DNA from: Lucinisca nassula
Taxonomy: Eukaryota > Mollusca > Bivalvia > Lucinida > Lucinidae
Length of the DNA stretch: 64,000 nt
Assembly (NCBI GenBank): GCA_963580285.1
Contig: OY757021.1
Coordinates: forward strand, 99,500,149 to 99,564,148
Reading direction: 5' to 3'
Under the pieces are notes generated by a model. That model saw only the letters and a program-made list of their open reading frames with translations, made no database searches and had not been told where the DNA came from. Of the stretch, positions 48,846 to 59,319 are shown in pieces. How positions within the stretch are numbered: the stretch's first letter is position 1; each line of letters begins with the position of its first letter. A program made the position numbers and the translations under genes.

Positions 48846-51255
48846 CTTACTCCACCCATAAAAGACACCAAAGGGAAAGAAATACAAACATTAAGCGACC
48901 AGACCATAATGGAAACCTAAACAAAGGAAGGCCATAAGGACAGTCACTTTCCCACAAAATGGCCATATGGCCATCCAAAATTAAAAGACACAAGTGATAC
49001 ACACACTAAGTAACAAACAACAACATAAATAAATCGCCACAGAAGAGCCGCCTTGGAACGGTCAGTGGAAGATTTCCACTGGGGGGCTTAAATCGACTTT
49101 ACGTGGCCACAATCCTCGCCCTTACTTCTGTTGCGATTAAGACAAATAATTTGTTCAGTCCGCATGAAGGCCTCCTAACTCATCAGTGCAACATCTCCGT
49201 GAACACAAAAATCAAAGAACCACAGAGGTGAGACAACGCTGAGGACTCGACAGCAAGAAACCACTGAAATGCTGGAGCAAAAGAAAACCAACAGTTAGAC
49301 TCCGATGGGCCCGACCAGAGACAGAGCATCAGGCACCAACCAACATTACCTTGAATTAGATCTCTCTAATTCTCAATAAGCCTTTACGTTGGAGCCGTCA
49401 TAGAATCTGAGGCCTGACCCACCGGCGTGCAATTAAAGAGGGAAGCAAAGTTGCCAACCGTGATTGGGTTAACTACCATGCATGCAGTCTGTCGTATAAT
49501 ATCCATGTTGTACCCAATCTTTTTATATCGAAGAATGATTTTACGAAATTGGGTGCTGAAGTCATTGCGGTTATATATTTTTCTGAATTTATATACTAAG
49601 TCACCATAAAATTCGGGTTCCGATAGACCTTGTTGCAGAAGAGATTTAAGTCCAATATTGAATTTTGAAATTAAATCAGAATGGCGTCTATAAAATTTTG
49701 AAAAGGCTTTGCGTAGTTTATGGTACCGATAACCCTGATTAAGGAGTTTAGCCGTTAATAATTTATTACGAGTGTTGAAGTCAGTTACATGACTACACAC
49801 TCTAGCAAATCGAATTGCGAAATATAAACGCCATAGGATGGCGCACGAGGAACATCACCATCCAAAAAAGGAAAATTTACAATCTCAAAATCAAAGTCAT
49901 CGCGTTTATCATAAATTTTGCACGAAACAAATCCATCTACAATAGATAGATGTAAATCCAAAAACGGGACCTCGGTATCAGAAGAATTTGCTTTATTTAA
50001 CTGAAGTTCTAGGGGGTAAATCTGACTGATCAAACCATCAAAATAGGTATTATCAATATTTAATAAATCATCTAAATATCTAGAAGTGGAGCTAAAAGCT
50101 TCAATAATTTCAGATTGGTTATCAATGGAAAGCGACAAAATGAAGTCTCTTTCATAACAATACAAGAACAGATCAGCCACAAGAGGTGCGCAATTAGTAC
50201 CCATCGGAATACCCACAATTTGTCTAAATAACTTAGTACCGAATCTAATATAAATATTGTCAAGTAGAAAGGTGAGGGCATCACACACTTTCTGACATGA
50301 CCAAAGTGTATAATTCTTATGCTCTTTAGAAGTGAAAAATGCATTTCTGACATTACATGCAAGATAGAGAGAATCTTCTCTGTGAAAAGCCCATTCAATT
50401 AAATCATTAAGCTTTTCTTTTATAAGATTATGAGGAAGTGTAGTGTAAAGAGTGGAAAAATCGTAAGTAGACAGACTAGAAGCACGAAAATGTCTGGATT
50501 TCAATTTATTTAAAACTTCATTCGAATTTTTTATAGACCAAAACAGATTTCTTCCTGATCTTTCAAAGACTTTATCACAATATTTAATTACATGCGTTTT
50601 AATAGCGGTAAGACAGGAAGTTAATAATTTAGAAAGTTCAGTGGTAGTGCAAGAGCTAGAATTTGCAATAAACCGTGCTTTGTAAGGTCTTTTATGAAGT
50701 TTTGGTAACCAGTATAGCGTAGGAAGCTTGTCTTGGCCTTCGTTAACACACACAGCAAACTTGGTGGCTGAAAGACAAACATGTTTATCTACTATAGCTC
50801 TCTCTTCAGCTAAAGGCTGAAGTTCATAGGCCTTAGTACCACCAAGCTCCTGCTTAAGCGTGTTAACATAGTGGAGCCGTCACACAACGACGACGTTGTT
50901 AGCGGCCTTGTCTGCAGGGGCCAAAACAAACTTCTTATGAAATTCTTGAATACCTAGTTTAAGATGACGTAAAGACGTCTTGGGCTTAGGAGGTAATAAG
51001 TTAGTATTTTGAGAATAGAAAGAAATGCGTTTATTCACTAGTTTTAAAATGCTAAGTTTCCAGTCCTTAAGGGCTTTATGCTCAACATACTCTCGCTTAC
51101 ACCATCGATTAGCGAATTCATTCAAGGAAGCAGCGATTTCATCTCTACATTTACTGAAATCAATTTTAGAAGGAAACCGATATTTCGGTCCTTTAGAAAT
51201 TATATTCCTTATCCTAGAATCAGGAATAATTTTCAAATTGCCAGTAATTACATGA
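48846..51255 (-). mobile_element. Penelope-like retroelement, inner copy (inside the Polinton)
   Basis: About 2.4 kb inserted antisense into the minor capsid gene. The boundaries are approximate, because I could not identify a clear target duplication. It is the same family as the outer copy that flanks the Polinton. Open stretches cover most of one reverse-transcriptase polypeptide, with one stop and one frameshift. Confidence 0.7.
49384..51236 (-). pseudogene. Penelope-like reverse transcriptase, lightly damaged
   Basis: Minus-strand frames 51236-50880, 50753-49785 and 49800-49384 read as consecutive parts of one protein. N-terminal region: KYRFPSKIDFSKCRDEI and KKFVLAPADKAANNVVVV, ending in a TGA. 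RT core: LPTLYWLPKLHKRPYKARFI, STYDFSTLYTTLP, VGIPMGTNCAPLVADLFLYC and the catalytic YLDDLL, with PFLDLHLS. C-terminal part after a one-base frameshift near 49790: FNTRNKLLTAKLLNQGYRYH, KFNIGLKSLL. No GIY-YIG endonuclease is seen. Penelope-like is my best assignment; a related RT group is possible. Near-intact, so the insertion is recent. Confidence 0.7.
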
Positions 51256-52043
51256 CCAGCAGCAGGATTAGATTGTCCTATTCAAATTGACAAACAAAAT
51301 TGGGAGGTAGCTTTAGCAGAAATAATAACACCAGGTGAAATCATGAATATCACAGATAAAAATAATTTTTTCTTTCTTCGATTAACAAATAATGCTTTCA
51401 TTGACATAAAGTTTGATCACTTAAGGCATGAAATTTGCAGACAAACAAAAAAATGTTCAGATTATAAAGTATCCTTTCCAACAGGAAATTATACTAGCCC
51501 TGAACATTTGATTATGGAAATGAAAAATGCACTTGAGAGTCGTATTCAAAAGATTTTGACTCAACACAACATTAAAATTCATCTTGAATACAGAAGTCAA
51601 TTAAAACGCATCAAGGTTGCTGTAGAGTATCCTTCTGGTTCAAATTACACAAATCAAATTCAGATAGTATTTCCAACACCATTAGCAATCATTTTAGGCA
51701 TCGATAAACAATTTCACGGAGAACCATTAGGCAACGATGCTGTTAAATTCAAATATGGTGTTGACTTGAATATTCATAACAGTCGCTTCTTTGTGTATTC
51801 CGATGTGGCCGGTTACACAAACATAGGACATATAACAGCTCCCATTTTAAGAGTAGTTCCATTTGCAAATACAACTGGTGAAATTCATTTCCATCAAGAA
51901 TTTCTCAACTTGCATTACGTTCCAGTGGCAAAATCCTTCATTGATCAAGTTTACATTAGTATAAAAGGCGATACAGGTAATGATATTCCATTCATTACTG
52001 GAAAGACATTGATCAAACTACACTTCAGAAAAAAAGAACAATA

Positions 52044-52487
52044 ATGCGTACTATTCATTATCATCAGTCTGGAGCAGGATTTAAAGACTTTCCCGTCTAT
52101 CGAGGTGTCTCAAGACAATATGGCCATGGTTTAGGTTCAATATTTAAAACAGCAATGCGAAGTGTTGTTCCCATTTTAAAACCTCTAGCACAAGCAGGAA
52201 TAAAAAGTGCAAAACAAGTTGCAAAAAAGGAGGGACTAGGTGCTCTTCGCGATATGTTGGAAGGTCAAAATATCAAACAAGTTTTGAAACAAAGAGGCAA
52301 ACAAAGTTTGAAATCTCTCGGAAAATCTGCTCTGGATGAATTAAGCGGGGGTATAAAATCAAAAGGCAAATCTAAAAAGAATCAGTCTAAGACTAAACGT
52401 CAAGGTGTTAAGAAGGGTCAAAAAAAGAAAAACTCAATTGCTATTCCAAAAAATCTTAAATTTCCGAAAGATATTTTCGATCAATAA
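52044..52487 (+). CDS. Basic adenovirus pVI/pX-like Polinton protein
   Basis: 147 residues, starting in a TAATG overlap with the minor capsid stop. It opens with YHQSGAGFKDFPVYRG, then a glycine- and alanine-rich amphipathic region (LKPLAQAGIKSAKQVAKKEGLGALRDM) and a very basic tail (KSKGKSKKNQSKTKRQGVKKGQKKK). The layout resembles adenoviral core/cement proteins cleaved by the viral protease. The exact match is uncertain. Its TAA overlaps the major capsid ATG. Confidence 0.75.
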   Translation: MRTIHYHQSGAGFKDFPVYRGVSRQYGHGLGSIFKTAMRSVVPILKPLAQAGIKSAKQVAKKEGLGALRDMLEGQNIKQVLKQRGKQSLKSLGKSALDELSGGIKSKGKSKKNQSKTKRQGVKKGQKKKNSIAIPKNLKFPKDIFDQ

Positions 52488-53782
52488 TGATGCAATCAGG
52501 TTCTTGTGAGTGCAGCAAAACGGAGTTGGAAATGCAATCCGTTCCTCCGACAATGACAACTATGCAAGAAACTCAGTGGACTGATTATCATCCTATCGCT
52601 TCCCTGGATAGTTATCAGGCGCCCATTGAATTTTTGGTTCCACCCCATACTGAATATTATACAGATTTATCTCAAACTTATCTTTATCTGAAATGTAGAA
52701 TCCTGAAACCAGATGGAACTAATATTGAGGACAAAAAGGTTGCCCCTATCAACAACTTCTTTCACAGTATGTTCAGTAGCATCGATTTGTACCTGAATAA
52801 TAAACTGGTCACAAGTAATATGGATACATATCCGTACAGAGCCTACATAGAAAACTTATTTTCCTTTGGAGCAGATGTCAAAGACAATCAGTTAAAAGCT
52901 GCAGAGCATTGGTATGAAGATGAACCTGGGAGATTTGAGGATTTTGAATGTGATAACATAAAAAAAGGCCGAGGTGAAGCTACAAAACAAAGTAAATCTT
53001 TGGAACTCATGGGCCGATTACATTTAGATCTGGCCATGCAAGACAAATATCTTCCGAATGGGATCGAAATCAAACTCAGACTTAACAGAGCATCTCCTCA
53101 ATTTTGTATCATGGCTGAGGATGGTTACCCTGTAGTACTCAAAATTGATGTAGCCAAACTGTCAGTGAGAAATGTACAACTTCTACCAGCAATCACAAAC
53201 GATTTGAATCAGAGCATTGCTCAACATAATGCCAAATTCCCCATCAGAAGAGTTGAGGTGAAAACATTTACCATTGGTACTGGACTCAGATCTAAAATTG
53301 AAGACCATCTGTTCCAGGGCCAACTTCCAAAACGATTGTTCATTGGCATGGTTCCTAATGAAACATTCAATGGCACGTTTCCCACGAACCCCTTTAACTT
53401 CCAACCTTTCAATCTCAGTAAATTGGATGTCACACTCGATGGACACAATATCTATGGCAGACCCTTTGAACCTAACTTCACCAGAAACGAGTATCTTCGA
53501 TCATACATGTCACTGTATCAGGCCCTGAGTAGTCGAGACCAAGTTCAGAATTGTAACATCGATTACGAGGATTACAAAGACGGATACACATTCTGGGGAT
53601 ATGACTTCACACCTGATCAAGCTGCTGACCAGAGTCATCTCCACCCTATAAAAACTGGAAACCTGAGACTAGAACTTCAGTTTGCCAATTCGCTCGCAAA
53701 GACTATCAACGTCATTGTGTATGCTGAATTTGATAATCTGATAGAAATTAACGGACTCAGAGAAGTAATCACAGACTACTGA
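52487..53782 (+). CDS. Double-jelly-roll major capsid protein
   Basis: 431 residues, ATG in a TAATGATG overlap with the upstream gene. Conserved Polinton capsid segments are IEFLVPPHTEYYTDLSQTYL, INNFFHSMFSSIDLYLNNK, YPYRAYIENLFSFG, LPNGIEIKLRLNR and NLRLELQFANSL. This is the trimeric hexon-like coat protein that defines Polintons as potential viruses. It appears intact. Confidence 0.93.
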   Translation: MMQSGSCECSKTELEMQSVPPTMTTMQETQWTDYHPIASLDSYQAPIEFLVPPHTEYYTDLSQTYLYLKCRILKPDGTNIEDKKVAPINNFFHSMFSSIDLYLNNKLVTSNMDTYPYRAYIENLFSFGADVKDNQLKAAEHWYEDEPGRFEDFECDNIKKGRGEATKQSKSLELMGRLHLDLAMQDKYLPNGIEIKLRLNRASPQFCIMAEDGYPVVLKIDVAKLSVRNVQLLPAITNDLNQSIAQHNAKFPIRRVEVKTFTIGTGLRSKIEDHLFQGQLPKRLFIGMVPNETFNGTFPTNPFNFQPFNLSKLDVTLDGHNIYGRPFEPNFTRNEYLRSYMSLYQALSSRDQVQNCNIDYEDYKDGYTFWGYDFTPDQAADQSHLHPIKTGNLRLELQFANSLAKTINVIVYAEFDNLIEINGLREVITDY

Positions 53783-53790
53783 AAAAAAAG

Positions 53791-54396
53791 ATGCATAGTG
53801 GATACTATATTGAAGAAGAACTGAGGGATTATCTACTATGGTCAGATTCTACTTCATCTGGAAATAGTATGCTACAAAAAGAATTTGAGGGATTATCAGA
53901 AGACAATGAAACACTGGGACGACAAAAATGGATTAAAGATACCCTTATACGAGCCATGAAGATCAACTTGATGACTGCTATATTTGACTATGCCCGTCAC
54001 CAGTGCCAAGGATGTAGAATAAATCATCCCAGTCAGAAATACCATGACTTATGCTTGTGGACAAAACCAAACGAATGGATAACAGACTATGGTATACATA
54101 TGCATGCCCTGAATAATCTCAACATCTACGATGTCATCCAAAAATGGGACGAGTTGCTCCTGGATGAAGTACCATCAGAAGAAAGAAGAAAAGAATATAG
54201 TGCTATGACAGGATTGGACCATTTAACACCATCTGAAAAAGTCGAAGCCTATAAAAACTGGATGTTCCTGAAAAACAGCCATAACAGATACGGAAGAAAA
54301 CCTGACTACAACGAGTGGAGAGACTTTTGGAAACAGAAATTAACAGAAGCTACTCCGTCGGAGACATCACCAGAAAAATGGACACACATGAACTGA
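53791..54396 (+). CDS. Conserved Polinton Cys/His protein downstream of the capsid gene
   Basis: 201 residues. The central RHQCQGCRINHPSQKYHDLCL offers Cys and His residues spaced for one zinc. Helical elsewhere, with Trp-rich patches (WTKPNEWITDYG, YNEWRDFWKQ). It occurs next to the capsid gene in many animal Polintons; the function is unknown. It overlaps the protease gene start by 19 nt. Confidence 0.8.
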   Translation: MHSGYYIEEELRDYLLWSDSTSSGNSMLQKEFEGLSEDNETLGRQKWIKDTLIRAMKINLMTAIFDYARHQCQGCRINHPSQKYHDLCLWTKPNEWITDYGIHMHALNNLNIYDVIQKWDELLLDEVPSEERRKEYSAMTGLDHLTPSEKVEAYKNWMFLKNSHNRYGRKPDYNEWRDFWKQKLTEATPSETSPEKWTHMN

Positions 54397-54989
54397 GGAA
54401 AATTCTATACTATATGTCTGTTAATGGAGATGTATGTGCCAAAGATCTCTTACCAGAGAAGAAACCTCTAGACATGAAAGCCTATATCATAAACACTGAC
54501 AATTCAGATGAACCAGGAGAACATTGGGTAACCGTATACTTCAGAGGCCATCAAGCTATCTACTTTGATTCTTATGGAATGCCACCAGAAGATGACTATA
54601 TTCTACCTTTCATCCAAAGAAATTCCAGAAGTTGGATTCAAAATACAGAACCATTACAAAGTCCATGGAGTAAAAACTGTGGAATGTGGTGTATATACAT
54701 TATTCATCAACTTGAAAAAGGACTAGACTTGAAGAAAGCTATTCATGGGGAACTGTATGGCACAGGAGAAGACTTATACCAAAATGACAGTGACATTGAC
54801 AGATGGTTCAGTGCTAATTATGGCAAAGTGATCTGGACACAAATTAAGTCTAATTATGGCAAATTGATCTGGACACAAAATGACATGCCAACTCCAAAGT
54901 TTCTTTACAAACATAGAATTCAAGTTTGCAAATGCTTGAGAAATACACATTGCTTATCAAAGAAATACCCCATGTATTTAATGTTGTAA
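54378..54989 (+). CDS. Adenain-type (Ulp1/C48-like) cysteine protease
   Basis: 203 residues from the ATG at 54378. A longer frame start at 54315 overlaps the previous gene more and is less likely. Catalytic residues in adenain order are H49 (GEHWVTVYF), D64 (YFDSYG), Q94 (LQSPWSKNCG) and C101 (NCGMWC). In related viruses it matures capsid proteins. Near the C-terminus a short tandem duplication (ANYGKVIWTQ then SNYGKLIWTQ; DNA about 54816-54882) adds about 11 residues before a Cys-rich tail. Otherwise intact. Confidence 0.9.
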   Translation: MDTHELRKILYYMSVNGDVCAKDLLPEKKPLDMKAYIINTDNSDEPGEHWVTVYFRGHQAIYFDSYGMPPEDDYILPFIQRNSRSWIQNTEPLQSPWSKNCGMWCIYIIHQLEKGLDLKKAIHGELYGTGEDLYQNDSDIDRWFSANYGKVIWTQIKSNYGKLIWTQNDMPTPKFLYKHRIQVCKCLRNTHCLSKKYPMYLML

Positions 54990-55415
54990 ATATGTTAAGG
55001 TTTCAAATTGTAAACGAGGACAGAGGGACGGTCCTAATCCTCTGTTCATCGTAATCAAGTTAGTTAGCGGGGCAAATAAAGTTAAAACTGTTCACCAATC
55101 TTTCTTGTCTTTTCACCCCCTCTTCATTTCGAAGAGGTAGTAGTATGTAAACTTGAGAGGGCTAGAAATAACAAACAATGACGCTTCATAGTCAAACTAA
55201 TGAAACAAAAATAGATCTTGAGATACAAGATCTATATCCAGAAGTTTGCTACTATCAAGCCTCAATATATTTGCCAAAACACTTGACGCTTGACAGTCAA
55301 GTTTCTACTGATGAAAAAATATAAAGTCTTGAGATACAAGATTTTTATTTCTCATAGAAACTTGGTACTAGATAGCCTCAATATATAAGCATGACACTAT
55401 GAAGTCTTGAGATAC
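54990..55415. other. Right-end noncoding region with hairpin repeats
   Basis: AATAAA at 55075-55080 is the poly(A) signal for the rightward genes. Beyond it the palindrome TCTTGAGATACAAGA occurs at 55216-55230, 55327-55341 and 55405-55419, about 78-111 bp apart, with AGCCTCAATATAT repeated beside two of them. No frame is open. Confidence 0.7.
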
Positions 55416-55983
55416 AAGAACAACATAATGCCATCTTGTGGTATCCCTGGACCTCTTGAAAGATTTCCAACAAAAGACTAAGTCATTTTCAAGCTTGGTC
55501 CCTATAATTTCACCAAACATCAAATTTATAGGGACCAAGTCATTTTAGGCTTGGTCCCTATAAATTTCAAAAACTGAAGATTTATAGGGACCAAGTCATT
55601 TTAGGCTTGGTCCCTATAAATTTCAAAAACTGAAGATTTATAGGGACCAAGGCAATCAACACAAACACCTGGATCTACTTGAAAGATCACCAAAAAAACT
55701 AAGTTATTTTCAGGCTAAGTCAATTCAAACTTGGTCCCTATAAATTTCAGAAACTGAAGATTTATAGGGACCAAGGTAATCAACACAAAAACACTCAGTC
55801 CATCTCGGAAGGTATCCAGCTAACACACTATTGACCACCCCAAGACCCATTCTATCCTAGTCAAGCTTACATCAAGCGGCGTCACTATGGGGACCAGATT
55901 ATGGGGACCAACAAAATTATAGGGACCAGTCCCTATAATCTGGTCCCCATAATCTGGTCCCCATAGTGACACCCTATACTACT
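55416..55983 (-). repeat. Polinton right terminal inverted repeat (568 bp)
   Basis: Reverse complement of 35017-35584 with at least three base differences by eye and no length change. It ends CACCCTATACTACT before the AACGGG duplication. Confidence 0.95.
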
Positions 55984-55989
55984 AACGGG
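55984..55989 (+). repeat. Polinton target-site duplication, right
   Basis: AACGGG, identical to 35011-35016. Confidence 0.97.
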
Positions 55990-57137
55990 ACATCGGTATC
56001 AGAAAAAATTGCTTTATTTAACTGAATTTATTTTGTGGGGAGGGGGGTAAATTTGACTGATCAAACCATCGAAATAGGTGTTGTCAAATAAATTATACAA
56101 ATACATGTATCTAGAAATCGAGCTAAAGGCTTTATCGATTTCAGATTGGTTTTCAATTGAAAGGAAGTCTCTTTCGTAACAAAACAAGAACAGATCAGCC
56201 ACAAGGAGTGCGCAATTCGTACCCAACGGAATCCCCCAAAATATGTCTATATAACTTAGTACCAAATCTTACGTAAATATTGTCAAGTAGAAAGGTGAGG
56301 GCTTCACACACTTTCTGACATGCCCATAAAGTATATTGTTTATGCTCTTCAGAAGTAAAATTATCTCTTACATTACATGCAAGATAGAGGGATTCTTTCC
56401 TATGAAATGTTCATTCATTTAAATCATTAAGTTTTTCTTTTATAAGGTTACGAGGAAGTGTAGTGTAAAGGGTGGAAAAATCATAAGTAGACAGACTTGA
56501 AGCACGAAAACGCCTGGATTTCAGTTTATTTAAAATTTCATTAGAATTTTTAGGGACCAATACAGATTTCTCCCTGATCTTTCAAAGACTTTGTCGCAAT
56601 ATTTAATCACATGTTTTTTATGGCAGTAAAACATGAAGTTAATAATTTGGAAAGTTCAGCGGTGGTATAAGAACTTGAATATGCAATAAACCGTGCTTCG
56701 TATGGTCTTCGATGAAGTTTAGGTCACCCATACGACGTAGGAAGCTTGTCGTGGCATTCTGTAACACATACAGCAAACATGGCGGCTGAATGACAAATGT
56801 GATCATCATTTACAGCCCTCTCTACAGCCAAAGGCTGCAGTTCATAGGCATTGTACTAACTACCAAGCTCTTGCTGAAGAGTGTTAACATAGTGGAGCCG
56901 TCAAATAACGACCACATTGTTAGCGGCCTTGTCTGCTGGGCCAAAACTAACTTCTTATGAAATATACTCTCGTTTACACCATCGATTACCAAATTCGTTC
57001 AAGGCAGCAGAGATTTCATCTCTACACTTAATATTGAAAATCAATTTTAGAAGGAAATCGATATTTTGGTCCTTTAGAAATTATATTTCGTATCTTACAA
57101 CAAGGAATAACTTTATACGACATTGCCAGTAATGTCA
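55990..57137 (-). mobile_element. Penelope-like retroelement, outer copy, 5' part
   Basis: Continues the outer copy broken by the Polinton. It matches 49966-51240 along its length, starting ACATCGGTATCAGAA. Readable patches include GTNCALLVADLFLFCYERDF (56014-56265), but the frame has several shifts and the catalytic region is damaged (SRYMYLYN where the inner copy has YLDDLL). It is clearly older than the inner copy. Confidence 0.7.
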
Positions 57138-57146
57138 TATTTCTAT

Positions 57147-57500
57147 ATTAATAGCCTCACCGAGGCAAAGTTTCAAAAACTGAATACAGCCATATAAATT
57201 TTAAACCACATGGAATATTTTGATACTTTTTGGCGTGCAGATGTAAAAGATTTAAACAATGAGATTGTTTGATGCCAGATAGCATCATAAATAGCCTCGT
57301 CGAGGCAAAATTTTCACTTACTGATAAAGGCGAATTACTTTCATACCGGTAAGAATATTTTGATATTTTTTCGCATGCAAATGTATATTCACAATACCTA
57401 ACAAATGATATTCTCTGAAATCAGATGTCTTCATTTTTACAAACCAATGAGTGAGATATAACTTTAAAACCACAATGAATATATTGACAATAAGACCATG
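57147..57500 (+). repeat. Tandem repeat flanking the outer Penelope-like copy (right)
   Basis: ATATTAATAGCCTCACCGAG, then two units with GGAATATTTTGATACTTTTT and CATAAATAGCCTCGTCGAGG, and a third start (AGAATATTTTGATATTTTTT). Same family as 33836-33945 and the start of 27640. Confidence 0.6.
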
Positions 57501-57795
57501 CTCTCCATGCTCCACAACATGTAGCTGCAGCGCCATTTGGGCTGTTGAATCAGAAAAAAATAGCTTCTTCCGCACAAGCTACCGAAGCAGACAGACACCT
57601 ACAGATATGAAGGCTTTTGGAGTTGACTTCTCCTAGATGAATTACGGACCAGGGCATGAGGGCTCCATCTACCCTGAATATTGTTAACAGTTAAAAGCTA
57701 CATGTATATGTGCGCAGCATAACTAAGGTGTTATATGCAGTCATGACAATGTCAGCAAACACTCCTTTATTAAACAAAACATTGCCGTCTATTTG
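57501..57795. other. No recognised feature
   Basis: Spacer without gene evidence. Confidence 0.5.
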
Positions 57796-58076
57796 TAAAT
57801 CTCAGGTCACGGGTTCGATCCCGGGCCACGACATACCAAAGTCGTTAAGAATGGTACTAGCTGCTCCTCGCTTGGCACTCAGATTAACGGGGTAGAGCTA
57901 GGACTGGTCGACCCAGTGTCAGGATAATGTGACTGGGTTTGGTATCATGTAATGTGTCTGGGACATGATACTTCAGTGAGGCAGCACTATAAAAGTGAGC
58001 ATTGAGCTCCCTGTCGCAACCAGACACCGTCGTGATATGACTGAAAAATTGTTGAAAGCGATGTTAAACCCGAATT
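57796..58076 (+). repeat. SINE family C copy
   Basis: B-box-like GTCACGGGTTCGATCCCGG at the start, then GAATGGTACTAGCTGCTCCT, GTGTCAGGATAATGTGACTG, GAGGCAGCACTATAAAAGTG and GACACCGTCGTGATATGACT, ending TTGTTGAAAGCGATGTTAAA before a (CA)n tail. A tRNA-derived SINE. Confidence 0.7.
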
Positions 58077-58089
58077 CACACACCACACA

Positions 58090-58127
<38 letters not shown>
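58077..58127 (+). repeat. (CA)n microsatellite, SINE tail
   Basis: About 20 CA repeats directly after the SINE C copy. Confidence 0.9.
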
Positions 58128-58128
<1 letters not shown>

Positions 58129-58169
58129 TTGCAGTAGGGGGCACTGCTTCAGCGAGATGATATTTATAT

Positions 58170-59195
58170 TTATCAGTTACCCAGTATATTACTTGCATTT
58201 TAACACCTTGATCTGATCAAATTATGCTATTTCAGGACCAGTGAGCTTTATCAGGTCAACATGACATTGACTTTGACTGCTGGAAAATGATATCAAATGA
58301 CAATATCAAGTTTATCAGGCTCCACTTCGAGAACGCATGTAGAATCGCTGGACAAGCCCCGCGATTCTACAAGCGTTCTCGAAGCCTTGCCTATTAAACT
58401 TGATATCAAATTACATGAATCTGGTATTCTTTCACACAAGACAAGGAAATCCGTGATTTTACCCTGGGATAGAAATTTATGTTCAGATCCTGGTGTTCCG
58501 ACCAAGGACACTAATATAAATGTGTTTCAATTCTATTCAACTGCCGGAACTACTTCCGCACTACTTTTATTTTGTAAACAATATACATGTGCGAGCTGTC
58601 AAAACTACTAACCGGAGGTATTGTGCAAGAAAAAGAATCCAATACGGGGTTCTGTTGTAGATGGGTGTTTCCAACCCTCGGGATGATCGTGCTGAGCGGA
58701 ACCTCGGTGTAGCCTCGGTTCCGCTCAGCACGGTCATCCCTCGGATTGGAAACGCTCATCTACAACAGAACCCCATATCAGATTCTTATATTCTCTATAT
58801 TCAGAATTGTGATACAACTCCTCAAGCTAAACTGTTGTTTTCATTCTCCGTTGCTTCTATAAATAGACGGAATACCAGATTCATGTCATTGGATATCAAG
58901 TTTATCAGGCAAGGCTTCGAGAACGCTTGTAGAATCGCGAGGCTTGCCGAGCGATTCTACATGCGTTCAAGTTCGAAGCCGAGCCTGATAAACTTGATAT
59001 CAAATAACACGAGACTGGTATTCTATTTATCAGTTAATCCCCTTGTACACTCTTACAAGTTTGCCAAATATTCCAGCAGTCAAGTTCATAGAATTGCAAT
59101 GTCATGTTGACCTGATAAAGCTCACTTGTCCTAAGATAGCATATCTTTATCAGGTCATGGTGTTACAATGCAATTAATATATTGGTAACTGATAA
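58170..59195. mobile_element. Hierarchical foldback element, about 1.03 kb
   Basis: The whole segment is an inverted repeat centred near 58710, from TTTATCAGTTACC at the left to GGTAACTGATAAA at the right. Each arm contains its own hairpin of about 110 bp (58302-58412 and 58893-59003) whose stems read GATATCAAGTTTATCAGG and its inverse, with tips built on TGTAGAATCGC. The centre is a third hairpin at 58645-58775 (GGTTCTGTTGTAGATG facing its inverse). The short open frames inside are symmetrical shadows. No transposase. The flanking duplication is not certain. Confidence 0.75.
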
Positions 59196-59319
59196 AATTC
59201 GTCTTTCTGTAATTTGCTTAATTTATTTTGTTTTCTTTCAGTTTTCATAACAATGGCTTTGCACGATTAATAAACAGTTTTACCACGTGTGAAATCATTG
59301 TCGTTTTTCTTAGAATGAC

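Larger units (their letters stand above)
48730..52044 (+). pseudogene. Minor capsid (penton-type) gene, split by a retroelement
   Basis: The first about 37 codons after the ATG at 48730 (MKEFYLTLLSDSSLDTFPQN) are typical of the Polinton minor capsid protein. The frame then runs into the inserted Penelope-like element and stops at about 48861. The remainder resumes after the insertion in the same frame at about 51256 and runs to the stop at 52044. An internal ATG at 51343 would give a 233-residue truncated product. The protein forms the pentameric vertex capsomer in related viruses. Losing its N-terminal part should prevent this copy from making it. Confidence 0.85.
35017..55983 (+). mobile_element. 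Maverick/Polinton DNA transposon, 20,967 bp
   Basis: A complete virus-like transposon with 568-bp terminal inverted repeats, an AACGGG target duplication and the diagnostic gene set. The set is protein-primed DNA polymerase B, retroviral-type integrase, A32/FtsK-type packaging ATPase, adenain-type protease, double-jelly-roll major capsid protein and a minor capsid gene. Rightward genes run from 40677 to 54989, leftward genes from 39923 to 37875, and an accessory set lies at 35616-37651. The replication and packaging genes look intact, but the minor capsid gene is split by a retroelement. The repeats differ at only a few positions (I see at least three), so the insertion is recent. Confidence 0.97.
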
